Assembly (NCBI GenBank): GCA_029948255.1 | Contig: JALIZF010001518.1 | Span: 309,797-373,796 of the forward strand | DNA: 64,000 nt | Origin: Telmatactis stephensoni | Taxonomy: Eukaryota; Cnidaria; Anthozoa; Actiniaria; Isophelliidae | Direction of reading: 5' to 3' | Part shown: positions 46,201-55,867 of the stretch, piece by piece | Position numbering within the stretch: the stretch's first letter is position 1 | Layout of the letters: every line of letters starts with the position of its first letter | Notes under the pieces: model-generated | Seen by the model: only the letters and a program-made list of their open reading frames with translations | What the model was told of the DNA's origin: nothing | Database searches by the model: none | Program-made: the position numbers and the translations under genes

Positions 46201-48476
46201 TCAATTGAAAGAAATTATACTGAGATATTTTGATAGCAAAATACAAAGAAATGTATGGAGTAAATCCATGAGTTGAGTCGATGACATCGCTGACACCTAA
46301 AAAGAATGCTAAAAATCTAGTACTTCCCTTTTGAATACCAAAAAGATATTTAACTGGTGATCAATAGACCCTTGAAGATTTATTTCACGAAGTTTCTGCT
46401 AAATAGAATTTCACCGTTTTTTGATCAGAGTAGCACTTTAATAAATTAAATTGTACAAGTCATGTATTTATTCTATGTAGTACTTGTATATTCCATTGTT
46501 TAAAGGATTTTCACTTTCCCTCAGATATCCATTCTACATAGCTCAGACACTGAATGTCCCTATTGAACCTCTCATATGGCTGAGATATACAGCATGGATT
46601 CCACTTTATCCTGTAGGAATAGTATCTGAAGGTAATTTCTCAAACTCAAGTTTTATTTAGTTTTGAAAATTTAAATATGTAATTTAATAACAGTTTGCCA
46701 TTTTGTACATTGGTTTAAACTTGTACCTCAGTAGGTTGTTGGTAGGGTGTCAGTAGGTTGTTGGTAGTGTATCAGTAGGTTGTTGGTAGGGTGTCAGTAG
46801 GTTGTTGGTAGGGTGTCAGTAGGTTGTTGATAGGATGTCATATAGGTTGTTGGTAGTGTATCGGTAGGTTATTGATAGGGTGTCAGTAGGTTGTTGGTAG
46901 GGTGTCAGTAGGTTGTTGATAGGATGTCATATAGGTTGTTGGTAGTGTATCAGTAGGTTGTTGGTAGGGTGTCAGTAGGTTGTTGGCAGTGTATCAGTAG
47001 GTTGTTGGTAGGGTGTCAGTAGGTTGTTGTTAGGGTGTCAGTAGGTTGTTGGTAGGGTGTCGGTAGGTTGTTGGTAGGGTGTCAGTAGGTTGTTGGTAGT
47101 GTATCGGTACATGTAGGTTGTTGGTAGGGTGTCAGTAGGTTGTTGGTAGTGTATCAGTAGGTTGTTGGTAGGGTGTCAGTAGGTTGTTGGTAGTGCATCA
47201 GTAGGTTGTTGGTAGGGTGTCAGTAGGTTGTTGGTAGGGTGTCAGTAGGTTGTTGGTAGGGTGTCAGTAGGTTGTTGGTAGGGTGTCAGAAGGTTGTTGG
47301 TAGGGTGTCAGTACCTGTAGGTTGTTGCAATTAACTTTCCTTGTGGGTGAATTTGGTAGACAAAGCAATAAAGATACTTACACATGCATGGCAAAACATT
47401 AATAAAAATTCCCAGAAGATCTAGAGACAATTAAATCTTGACCTATTCTTTTGTTGTCCACATTGAAGGAGAAAATTGTAGAAAGTGTTGTCACACTTGT
47501 ACATACCTAGCAATTAAATTGTACATTGTATGCTACATGTAGTGTAAGAAATAATTAGCTTGTTGTGATATTTGTTCATCAATCTAATACTTAATAAATA
47601 TATTTTCTTGGCAGCAACACTGATTTGGAAAGCCATCCCGTTGCTAGAGAAGTCCCAGAGGTTTTCATTCTCTCTCCCCAATGCTCTCAACTTTAGTTTT
47701 AGTTTCTCTTTCTTTCTCAAGTTCTACCTTGTATTCATGCTTTATGGTAAGTAACTTTGCTTGATCAGTGAACTACAGCCAGTATTGCTATCACAAAGTT
47801 ATAGTGTTAGTGTTTTCCCAATTATTAAGGGACCTTTTAATATGCATTTTCTCCATTAGAATGCCAGGGAACAGTGAGGTTGTAGTTGTAGAGTTGTAGA
47901 TGGAAAGTAAAAAGTTTGTGTAGTTCCAGAAAATATCCATACCCCCCATCATAGAGAATTGGAAATTTTGGAGGTCCATGTACAAATTCTCTCTGGTGAT
48001 GGTATGGATATTTTCTGGAACTACACGTTAATTATTATACACATCATAGTTTAATATGCGGGCATATAGTTGAAATACAAATGAAATGACAAGAAGCACT
48101 CTGTTGTTTATGATCTTGTCTTGACTTTTCTACTGCAATTACGTAAGTGAATTGAATGACAACACATACTGACAACACAGATCATGAACAACAGAGTGCT
48201 TCTCATTATTTCATTTTTTATTTACATCCTAGTTTAATGTCTTTAATTTTAGCTGTATTTTTTTCGGGTGGGGGACTTCCTATTTTCCTTCACTTAACCT
48301 CCCCCTCCCTCTGGTATTGGTGGCACCCATGGATACATTTTCTTATGTTTTGTAAACCCAGTTGATTGACAGACTGTTGTTTTTACTTGCCAGGTGGATT
48401 TTATATGATGTCCTATATGTACTCATTGAGGAAAAGAAGATATGGAAAGACACGTAAAACACTTAAAACAGCTTAA
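37191..48476 (+). CDS. HACD3: HACD3 (very-long-chain 3-hydroxyacyl-CoA dehydratase 3), 12 exons
   Basis: Twelve exons (37191-37274, 37345-37387, 39562-39635, 39769-39832, 40367-40500, 40788-40854, 41402-41512, 41674-41801, 45735-45847, 46525-46631, 47615-47746, 48394-48476) join to 1,140 nt, 379 aa; human HACD3 is 362. The N-terminus is a CS/p23-like domain (VRWAQTKERLYLTVELSDVQ), then an acidic linker and a multi-pass membrane dehydratase. The catalytic pair known from yeast Phs1 (Tyr149/Glu156) appears as Tyr and Glu seven residues apart in PLYPVGIVSE (exon 10). The enzyme does the third step of very-long-chain fatty acid elongation in the ER, removing water from 3-hydroxyacyl-CoA. The basic tail RKRRYGKTRK matches the family. 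All splice phases agree. Confidence 0.95.
37345..37387 (+). CDS. HACD3: HACD3 exon 2 (43 nt)
   Basis: YPEIDLTENRLLFK fits the human strand that begins NPAISITENVLHFK. The exon has a good acceptor (TTTTTAATAG) and donor (GTGGGC); the split codon GCA joins it to exon 3. Confidence 0.9.
37696..38239. mobile_element. MITE with GTTGGATG-rich interior in HACD3 intron 2
   Basis: AAGGCCCGGCCAAACGAGAA at 37696 pairs with TTCTTGTTTGGCCGGGCCTT ending at 38239. The interior is full of CCAACA/TGTTGG words in both orientations, so it can fold at many places. It has no real ORF. Confidence 0.85.
38376..38585. mobile_element. MITE with CGGGCCGA words in HACD3 intron 2
   Basis: TTAAAGGCCAATTTACACG at 38376 pairs with CGTGTAAATCAGCCTTAA near 38585. 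Internal ATCGGGCC/GGCCCGAT words also pair. A TTA or TTAA target duplication is possible. Confidence 0.75.
39562..39635 (+). CDS. HACD3: HACD3 exon 3
   Basis: YGHGARGEDYYQLEVNFLEP then IDPQ matches the human CS-domain strand with QGHGAKGDNVYEF. It ends in phase 0. Confidence 0.93.
39769..39832 (+). CDS. HACD3: HACD3 exon 4
   Basis: ASSHSLLERFVDFNIAKCNG is the last CS-domain strand region. Similarity is weaker than in other exons, but the splice sites (TTTCGCAG, GTACAG) and phase fit both neighbours. Confidence 0.82.
39887..40097. mobile_element. pogo/Tigger-like MITE in HACD3 intron 4
   Basis: The ends CAGTAGAACCTC and GGGGTTTGACTG are imperfect inverted repeats, each flanked by TA, the target duplication of Tc1/mariner and pogo elements. 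The interior is non-coding. Confidence 0.6.
40101..40255. mobile_element. MITE-like inverted repeat in HACD3 intron 4
   Basis: CCTCCATGGCAGGCATCT at 40101 pairs with AGATGCCTGCAGAGGAGG ending at 40255, with more pairing inward (GGGCTTCC against GGAAACCC). Confidence 0.65.
40367..40500 (+). CDS. HACD3: HACD3 exon 5
   Basis: EFFWERLVEQSKKPHWLKIN then FDRWKNEDDTDDEEKK matches the human WWERLTKQ...FDRW segment that closes the p23-like part, followed by an acidic linker. Confidence 0.95.
40788..40854 (+). CDS. HACD3: HACD3 exon 6
   Basis: NILFEQRFKRDYDAHVDKAK then QD is a charged linker before the first membrane helix. Confidence 0.85.
40967..41290. repeat. Decayed GTAGGTTGTTGGTAG minisatellite in HACD3 intron 6
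   Basis: Imperfect copies of the unit found at 46729-47328 (GTAGGTTGTTGGTAGNGTGTC) run through most of this intron, with many substitutions and indels. Confidence 0.75.
41402..41512 (+). CDS. HACD3: HACD3 exon 7
   Basis: VLRFLKTFYLVLFNLMQTVL then FGYIVFKMLTRLALQGL is the first membrane helix, in line with the human YLFMYNLVQFLGFSW segment. Confidence 0.93.
41674..41801 (+). CDS. HACD3: HACD3 exon 8
   Basis: GTYDAVSDVLATCQLAAIME then IIHPASGLVKTKVLTPFMQ matches the family segment with the Y/F-DT...CQ-LAxxE pattern. The foldback element starts 41 bp after this exon. Confidence 0.95.
41842..45097. mobile_element. Foldback element: 3.26-kb palindrome in HACD3 intron 8
   Basis: Left arm 41842-43364 and right arm 43575-45097 (1,523 bp each) are inverted copies, with identical predicted peptides on opposite strands; the spacer is 210 bp. 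The arms begin with a duplicated AGTCAGATTGTTTTTGGA and then a cluster of short palindromes TCGATTATTAATCGA. The candidate target duplication is CTTT (41838-41841 and 45098-45101). A roughly 92-bp direct repeat (42347 and 42537) lies in each arm. No transposase is recognised. The layout fits foldback/Galileo-type elements. Confidence 0.92.
43365..43574. other. Spacer of the foldback element
   Basis: This 210-bp single-copy loop separates the arms. An open frame (43379-43591) spans it but has no recognised similarity. Confidence 0.8.
45474..45652. mobile_element. MITE, GGAATTGGAAATT/GGATATTTTCTGGAA family
   Basis: CCTTCCAGGGAGGGAATTGG and GTGTGGATATTTTCTGGAAG mark the ends. The copies at 47918-48032 and 55868-56012 share the GGATATTT(T)CTGG end and the GAATTGGAAATT interior. 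Confidence 0.5.
45735..45847 (+). CDS. HACD3: HACD3 exon 9
   Basis: VAGRNLVLFLVLVPNQELHQ then DPVVFALFLAWSLIEIIR matches the human LGRNFILFIIFG...WSAIEIFR segment. WSxxEIxRY is a family signature and crosses into exon 10. Confidence 0.96.
45901..46439. mobile_element. 0.54-kb palindromic MITE in HACD3 intron 9
   Basis: AAAGTGCTACTCTGATCAAA at 45901 pairs with TTTGATCAGAGTAGCACTTT ending at 46439. The arms are about 220 bp with a few mismatches. The palindrome fills most of the 677-bp intron. Confidence 0.85.
46525..46631 (+). CDS. HACD3: HACD3 exon 10 (catalytic)
   Basis: YPFYIAQTLNVPIEPLIWLR then YTAWIPLYPVGIVSE. The Tyr of LYP and the Glu seven residues later match the Phs1 catalytic Tyr149 and Glu156, so the dehydratase is predicted to be active. 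Confidence 0.97.
46729..47328. repeat. 22-bp minisatellite in HACD3 intron 10
   Basis: About 27 copies of AGTAGGTTGTTGGTAGGGTGTC, with a frequent variant GGTAGTGTATC. The GGGTGTC and GTGTATC types alternate in blocks, hinting at multi-unit duplications. It is G/T-biased on the transcribed strand. Confidence 0.95.
47615..47746 (+). CDS. HACD3: HACD3 exon 11
   Basis: ATLIWKAIPLLEKSQRFSFS then LPNALNFSFSFSFFLKFYLV matches the human SIPIFNETGRFSFTLPYP segment and the last membrane helix. Confidence 0.96.
47918..48032. mobile_element. MITE, GGATATTTTCTGGAA family
   Basis: GTGTAGTTCCAGAAAATATC then CATACC pairs with GGTATGGATATTTTCTGGAA then CTACACG. It is a short near-perfect hairpin in HACD3 intron 11. 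Confidence 0.8.
48081..48214. mobile_element. Small inverted repeat in HACD3 intron 11
   Basis: ATGAAATGACAAGAAGCACT then CTGTTGTTTATGATC pairs with GATCATGAACAACAGAGTGC then TTCTCATTATTTCAT. It is non-coding. Confidence 0.7.
48394..48476 (+). CDS. HACD3: HACD3 exon 12 (terminal)
   Basis: GGFYMMSYMYSLRKRRYGKT then RKTLKTA and TAA. It matches the human FRHLYKQRRRRYGQKKK end; the cytosolic basic tail is typical of ER membrane proteins. Confidence 0.95.
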
Positions 48477-48670
48477 AACAGCACTTCAATAATATGTGTT
48501 CTTCTTCTGACTAACATCACCAACCTTTATCGGATGTTATTATATTATTAATCACAGCAGTCCAAAAGACTATGGGTATTCATAAATGTGCAAATTATGA
48601 AGACAATAACATAGACTAGGATAAGGCAAATAATGGTATGCCTACTTTCTTTTCAATTTCTTTTGATGTT

Positions 48671-49346
48671 CTCGAGTATATTAAGGCCTGGGTCAATCGT
48701 TAATTACTTAAAATTTGGATAAAAATTATTTTGAAGACATAGAGCATCTAAATCAACGTTTTTCTTCCATAAGTTACTAAACTCGTCGTCCTTAATTTTT
48801 TGAGGGTGCGTTTACGATGTCACATGACCTGATGACGTCACAGTGATCAAATATTGTGTTGTAAACTTCAAAGCAAAATGCGGTCACGGGTATTACTAAA
48901 GACTTCAAAGTAACCATGCTTAACTGTGAGCCTTAACGTGCTTCACAACATACAGCCTGCAAAACTTGTCGTCCACTTGACATTGTTGAATTTTTCCATT
49001 TTTAAAAGAAATCAGTAAAAGTCACGTGACCTGTTTTGGGCTGTAGTCAGGTTTTGCAGGTTGTTTGTTTGGAAGCACATTAAGGCTTACAGTTAAGCAT
49101 GGTTAGTTTCAGGACCGGGGTTATACCCGCGACCGCATTTTGCTTTCAAGTTTACAATATAATATTTGATCACTGTGACGTCATCAGGTCACGTGACATC
49201 TTAAAAGTAACCTAAAAAAATTAAGGACGTCGAGTTTAGTAACTTATATAAGAAAAACGTTCATTTAGATGTTCTTTGTCTTCAAAATATTTTTTTATCC
49301 GAAATTTATACAATTAGCGATTGATCCAGGCCTTAATATACTCGAG
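48671..49346. mobile_element. 0.68-kb palindromic MITE
   Basis: CTCGAGTATATTAAGGCCTG at 48671 pairs with CAGGCCTTAATATACTCGAG (one base differs) ending at 49346. The diverged arms are about 300 bp and include TGATGACGTCACAGTGATCA on one side and its partner on the other. Confidence 0.82.
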
Positions 49347-49353
49347 TGAAGAA

Positions 49354-49531
49354 TTGGTCAACACTCAGCGTGCGTCCATTGAGTTATGGATGCACGCGGG
49401 AGGTTGCTAAGCACGAGAGAAGCGTAAGAGTCACACAAGGCATAGCCGAGTGCGACTATAGCTTCTCGAGTGCTTAGCAGCCGACCAAGTGCATCCATAA
49501 CTCCATGGACGTACTGCTGAGTGTTGACCAT
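49354..49531. mobile_element. MITE-like inverted repeat
   Basis: ATTGGTCAACACTCAGCGTG at 49354 pairs with GCTGAGTGTTGACCATT ending at 49531. The interior has a second hairpin around GCTTCTCGAGTGCTTAGCA. Confidence 0.75.
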
Positions 49532-49928
49532 TTCTTTTATTAATAACATAGACAAACGAAATAAGCCACACATGGCGCGCGCTGTAAGAAAAGGAAACAT
49601 TGACGTCATTGTGCTGTCCATCGAGTTCTGGACGCATGCTCGCGCATGCTTATCATCCAATCAGAGCGCGCATTATATATTACCTATGTTATAATTTTGT
49701 TTCTCAAATTTCAATGACATATTTTTAAAATTGCTATAAATGAAATAAATTAGTCTCTATAGGGGAATTTAAGGTATTCATAAACTTTGTAACATGTACT
49801 GTATCAAATAATGAATTATTTGTTCATCTCTGGAAAAATATAAATAAGACTAATGGGTGAATAACTTGTTGTTGTATTAACACAAATATTAAATGGTTTG
49901 GAAGTTAATTAGACTTACCTATATTGAA

Positions 49929-50322
49929 GGAATATAAAATGTGCGCGCATGTCTCTGTCCTCTGATATAAACATGGTAGCCAGCCAATCAGCGTGCACAT
50001 TACATCTAAAATATTTTATAATGAGTTTTATAAAATATTTGAGATATAACGCGCGCGCTGATTGGCTGGCTACCATGTTTATATCAGAGGACAGAGACAT
50101 GGCTCGCTCAAAAAACGTTGAAAATATTTTATAAAAGCAATATAAAACGGTCGCTTATGTCTCTGTACTGTGATATAAACACTCTGGACGATGTAGAGCA
50201 CTCAAAAAGCAAGAGAAACACTCGGCTACGCCTCATGTTCCTAAGCTTGCTTTTCTCTTGCTCTACATCTTCCATCGTGTTTATATCACAGTACAGAGAC
50301 ATGCGCGCGCGTTTTATATTCC
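49929..50322. mobile_element. Double-hairpin MITE
   Basis: Outer ends GGAATATAAAATGTGCGCGC and GCGCGCGTTTTATATTCC are inverted. Inside are two separate hairpins: 49950-50100 (ATGTCTCTGTCCTCTGATAT and its complement) and 50143-50325 (ATGTCTCTGTACTGTGATAT and its complement). The hairpins are related to each other, so the element looks like a duplicated hairpin. Confidence 0.8.
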
Positions 50323-50455
50323 TTAAGTAGATTATTTTCAATTTTGCTATTGTATTTCTTTATTCATTCATGCTATAATATAAAAATTAGGTACTACCTA
50401 ATAGCGGAGCTCCCATTTAATTAAATATAATAATAATAATTTTAAATACTTTTCT

Positions 50456-51480
50456 TTTTTGACGTTTTTGATTCAAATGAATTGGGCTTCCTGTGGTAAT
50501 AGGAAAACAAAGATTTCATTTTGTTGTAAAAGTCGAAATAAAGATTATAGATCAAGCTTTATTTCTTGCCCTTCAGTCTCCTGAGAATTATAAGGCTTTC
50601 AAGCTCAGTCACCATAGTGATATTTATTCAGATTCAGTCAGATTTTATAAATTGACTTTGTAGTAGTGGTTCATAATTCTCAGAAATACAATGCAAAAAT
50701 CCCTCAAACTGATTTCATTCACATAAATACTGAACCTGATTTCAACATCCTTCAATTAAACAATTAGACATTGCAGAACATTATATTTAGATTTTTCTGT
50801 CTTGACAGTAATGTGGCATCTTGTTTTTGTACTATGTAGAATAGAATGACACAGATAAATAGTTGTCTTTACACGAAACAAGAATTCTCTCTTCCAGGTT
50901 ACACTAATCATGACTTTAGATGACATTGTAAAACAACTCAAAACAACTACTACCTAAAAGCAGAGCTTCAATTTCAATTTTGATATTTTTTATGTTCTTG
51001 ATTCAAATGAATTGGGCTTCCTGTGGTAATTGAAAAAGTTGAAATGAAGATTATTTTAAAAAGCATTTTTAAAATAAGTTTTGGTTTTGGTTTGTACATT
51101 GTATGGGCTTGTAAGCTCAGTGACCTTTATTACAGTGAATTTTAATATTCAGATTCACTGTCAGATTTTATAATTGATTTTGTAGTGGTTCATAATTTTC
51201 AGAAATAGAAAGCAAAATCTCCAAAACCTTTGTTTAAATTGATACAAGTAATTGAATCTTTTCGACATCCTGAATATTACAGAACAACATATCTTGATTT
51301 GCCTGTCTTCACTATATTGTGACATCTTGTTTTTTGTGGTTGTTGTTGTTTTGTTTTTTAATTAATGTAGAATAGAATGACACACTAGCTAGGTGAATAC
51401 TTGTCCCCCACTTGTCTCTTCCAGATTACACTGATCATACAATTTAAAGTGATTATAAAAACAGCTAGTTGACAAAACAA
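50456..51480. repeat. Direct duplication of about 0.5 kb
   Basis: 50456-50960 and 50987-51480 share GATTCAAATGAATTGGGCTT then CCTGTGGTAAT, the stretch with CAGATTTTATAA...TTGATTTTG and GTAGAATAGAATGACACA. The copies have diverged by substitutions and indels. Confidence 0.75.
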
Positions 51481-51715
51481 GAAAACAAGGAATTAACCAT
51501 TTTCAGTCTGCATTTAAGGTCTCATAGGGCTCACTGAGCAACTTCATGCTTTTTAATAATGGTAAAACAACTCTAGTTTGCATGCAAAATTCCTTCTTTT
51601 TTTCCTGTCAATTTTTTAATTAAATTCCAGACCCAAACTTGAGCTGCATTTACACATTAGTGGGGTTGAAATAAGTTCAAAATCAATTTTTTTTACTAAT
51701 TTTATTATTATTTAA

Positions 51716-53290
51716 TACTCGTGCCCAGGCCTTTAGGCCGGGAACGAGTTATAAACTGCAAATGTTTTTTCTTATTCTCTGTTCGTCCTGAGGAACTTCT
51801 GATTGGTTAAGAACGTACAAACAATGCCCTTCATTCATCACCCTTGAGCGACCGCGAACGCAAGCCAGGAACTTTAGGAATGCAAGATGGTCGACGACAA
51901 AGAAAATAGCTTTCAGAGACGGGCTTTTCCTGCAGTAGAACAATGTAATTTGGAGCTTTTAACTCAAGAAATACCTATATACTTATAAGAGCTTCAGGAT
52001 GGGCTGTTATTTTGAGCTTCATCTCCAATACTTTGACCAAATATCGAACTCTAAATGGAGTACTTGAAAGGAAGCGGCTCGCGATAAAGACTATTTCCTA
52101 TGGGCTGGGAATCTACGAATTTCTCATCCTGCATGTTGCTAAACAAACATACATAGAAGCAAGTCAATTATATTCCTCATTCAAGCATTCAAGAGATCTT
52201 GAGAGGTTTTTGTAGTGAATTTTAATTTAATATCCGAATGGCATGAAACTAGATTCCATTGACCTTGTATTTCGCGTTTGGTCACGTAACGTCTTTTATT
52301 CATATATATAACATCCGAAACATGAACGAAAAATACACGATTTGTTATTGTGTCAAATATGCCGTTGTAGAAGTCTTTACAGCAAACAATTGAGATATAT
52401 AGTGAAACTAGACGCACACGTGCGTTCACTCGTGCCCCGGAAGCCCCCTTATAGGAGAGGCTTCAATGACCAGCCCCGTTCGTACTCTTCCCCGAGCCGT
52501 TTCACGCATTCTTCACTTAACCATAACATAATAAAGACCTTTTTTGACCTTTTTAAAGAATATCTGATTAGTCAATTTGTCTGTCAGCAGCTATTAGTCG
52601 ACATGCAAAATATTACCAGCGAATATACCAGTTTATTCAACTTTTAATTTCACTATGTGTCTCAATTGTTTGCTGTAAAGACTTCTACAACGGCGTTTTT
52701 AACAAAATAACAAATCGTGAATATTTTCGTTCATGTTTCGGATGTTTTAAATAATAAAAGACGTTACGTGACCAACAAGGTCAATGGAACCTATCCGTTC
52801 CATGCAATGGTCTGCTTTAGAATTCCGTATTAAAATTCAGTACAAAAACCTCTCAAGATCTCTTGAATGCTTGAATGAGGAATACAATTGACTTGCTTCT
52901 ACGTATGTTCGTTTAGCAACATGTAGGATGAGAAATTCGTAGATTCACAGCTCATAGGAAATACTCAGTTTATCCATGTTTATCGCGAGGGTTCTCTTTC
53001 AAGTACTCCATTTAGAGTTCGATATTTGGTCAAAGTATTGGAGATGAAGCTCAAAATAACAGCCCATTCTGAAGCTCATATAAGTATATAGGTATATCTC
53101 GAGTTAAAAGCTCCAAATTACATTGTTCTACTGCAGGAAAAGCCTGTCTCTGAAAGCTATTTTCTTTATAGTCGGCCATCTTGCATTCCTCAAGTTCCTG
53201 GCTTGCGTTCGCTGTCGCTCAAAGGTGATGAATGAAGGGCATTGTTTTTACGTTCTTAACCAATCAGAAGTAGCTGAGGACGAACAGAGG

Positions 53291-53324
<34 letters not shown>

Positions 53325-53372
53325 ATTTGCAGTTTATAACTCGTTCCCGGCCTAAAGGCCTGGGCACGAGTA
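51716..53372. mobile_element. 1.66-kb inverted-repeat element (A...A')
   Basis: TACTCGTGCCCAGGCCTTTA at 51716 pairs with TAAAGGCCTGGGCACGAGTA ending at 53372. The arms run about 685 bp inward to the GCCGTTGTAGAAGTCTTTAC region near 52362 and its partner near 52676. The right arm has a poly-A tract of about 35 at 53289-53322 where the left arm has TTTTTTCTTATTC. A CAAGATGG word is present in both arms. It is non-coding. Confidence 0.85.
52405..52645. repeat. Segment B, inside the 51716-53372 element
   Basis: AAACTAGACGCACACGTGCG through AGCTATTAGT is inverted and repeated at 53378-53675, outside the right arm. Confidence 0.75.
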
Positions 53373-53377
53373 ATAAG

Positions 53378-53675
53378 AAGTTGAATATAAAACTGGTATA
53401 TTTTTGCATGTTGGAGATATCTAATACCTATGCATGATAATAGAAAGACAAAGGCACTAATAGCTGTTGACAGACAAACTGACTAATCAAGATATTTTTT
53501 AGTTTAAGTTAGCCGATTCAAAAAAGGTCATTTGTTACGGTTAGCTATTTCCCGGAATGGTGAAGAATGCGTGAAACGGCTAGGGGAAGAGTACGAACGA
53601 AGCCGGTCATTGTAGTCTCTCTTAAAAAGGGCTCCAGGGGCACGAGTGAACGCACGTGTGCGTCTAGTTTAATTA
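53378..53675. repeat. Segment B', inverted copy of 52405-52645
   Basis: Reading the minus strand, CTAGACGCACACGTGCGTTC, CCGTTTCACGCATTCTTCAC and GACAACAGCTATTAGTG match segment B with indels. It directly abuts the right terminus of the A...A' element. Confidence 0.75.
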
Positions 53676-55867
53676 TAGAACTAGTGCAAAAAGTTCACAG
53701 TAAAACAAAATGTCGTTTTACATTTCATGTACTTGATCGAGTGTTTGTTTAAACTTGGCCATAGTTCAACATGCATAAAAGTTTTTAAAGTCATCAATCC
53801 CAAATAAAAGATAAAATATCAAATATAGGTACAAGAGACTTTTTGACATCATTTTCTCTTAGGGTCTTTACCTTGAAGTGCTTTCCTTGTCTTTCTAAGC
53901 GTAGTCCTCAGTCCTTGTTTCACACTCGATGCAGACGATTCTTAATTTTCAACTTTGGCTAGATTTTTAAGCAGCTTTACTGAAGGCATCTTCACGAAAC
54001 GAGGAATACACAATCCTCAATGACTCATTCATTATGAGAAGTTTTTTTTGAAGCTACGAATCCAACTAAAAAGTCGTCCAACTTTGAAAATATTCTCTAT
54101 GTCCTTCGTCTTTCGAGCAGCTTTTGAAACGACACCGGGCCCGAAAAAAATTCAAACGTACGTTTTTTTCGCTTTAACCTGTCAAGATTGGCACAGATTA
54201 ATGATCATGAAAATCGCTAAATTTTTACAAGGTTTCTAGAATAATATTTTTAAGCTTTGCAAGTTAAAACTGCAAGGAAACTTGTAAATTTCAGTTTTCA
54301 AAGTGTCAGCGCGCGTCAAGTTGGCGCCAAAAATCAATCAGCCAATCAGCATCGCGATGTACAGGGACGTATGTATGTATGTACGTACGGACACTGGGCT
54401 TCCTGTGTTGGTCCATGAAAAATCAGCTCGATGGGTTACCATTTTTTCTTAGGTATGGTGCTCCGCTTTGGCCCGCGCGGGAGCTCCGCTATAAGAACAG
54501 GTACCACTGTTTACATAATTATATACACATCCCATCAGATTAAAGTTTTGATTGGAGATCCAGAGGCAGACTTTTCACCATTGATGTCTGACACTTTGTT
54601 CACAGTAGCCCATTTGACATATTTAGTCTGGTGGGGTGCATAATTATGCAGGTGGTAACAGAGTGAGACTGCAACACTTTATAAGCCTGGTTTTCACTAG
54701 TGAAAAAAGAATAAATAAGCACATGTAAAACAGGTTGAGGGAAACTATTTGAATAAGGGTGGAAATGTGTCAGCAGTGTGTCTGTCCTCTTGTTGACACA
54801 CCCTTTGGAATCAACCAATCAGATTGCAAGATTAGTATCAAGTGTTGTAAAATTGAGTTTAGGGTCATAATTGATACCTTTCCAAAAAGTTTCCTTTTGA
54901 TTCAGTGCAGGATGATCCTAGATCCACTCCTGCTTTTCTCAGAAAAAAAACAGTGTTTCAAATGTCACAGAACAGGCTACAAGCCTAATAAATACGCAAC
55001 CCATCCAGCAAAAGGAAATATGTTGCCTGGGTAAAAATCATACATTTTAATCTAGCTTGGTACTCCAAAGAATGTCACTTTTGAAGTTAAAAATCATGTC
55101 AACCAAAGCTGAAATGCGACATTTTGCACCCACTGTCTTACAACTCCTTTTTGATATAGTCAAGGCCTCTCTTCCCTCAATCTTGTTTTTGACTAGGTGG
55201 GTATTTTAAAGCTCATTAGAGCTTTTCTTGAGCAGATTTTAATAATCACAGTCAAAGTAACACAATATATTACTTTCCAAATATTTTTAATAACAGTATT
55301 CTGATGATAACAATGTCAACAAAAATTTATTCCTTTTTGCAAAATACTCTTTTGAACACTGTAGAAATTGTTTTGGCTGAATCTTTGATTGGTCAACCTG
55401 TACATGTACCTTATTTGGTGAAATTTTGATGACATTTTCGCTTTGTGAATTCAAAGTGATGTCAAGTGATTACAATAATATGACAGTGAACAGTTCATGA
55501 AATAAGATACACTTTAACAAACTGCCTTTATACACTAAACCCATGTGTACACGTACATGAAACAGTAAACCGCAACTGAAAATTTACTGTTAAGTGAGAT
55601 GCTAAATTGTAGGAAAAAAGTTATACATTTAGCACTCTAAACTGTACTCCTTCATAAACTTCAAATACAAGATAAAAAAATGTTAGACATAGTGTTTGCT
55701 GGTTTTAAACATTGTCCTAATACTTCTTACAACATCCAACAGGGTTTTAAATAAAGAGATCAAATACATGTATGTTGGAATCAAGTTCCGAGTTTTTGCA
55801 CCACCCTTTATATTTCTACATTTAGTACTCCAGTAAACATTTTACGTCATTCTGTAAAATATTCATA

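Larger units (their letters stand above)
50389..54505. mobile_element. Possible 4.1-kb element bounded by GGGAGCTCCGCTAT ends
   Basis: AGGTACTACCTAATAGCGGA then GCTCCC at 50389 is the inverse of GGGAGCTCCGCTATAAGAAC then AGGTACC ending at 54505. The inside holds a direct duplication and nested inverted repeats but no transposase. The ends may also belong to two separate copies of one small MITE. Confidence 0.4.

Noticed and set aside
54431..55034. Open frames of 70-91 codons
   Set aside because: They lie at the edge of a MITE region with no codon pattern, homology or splice logic.
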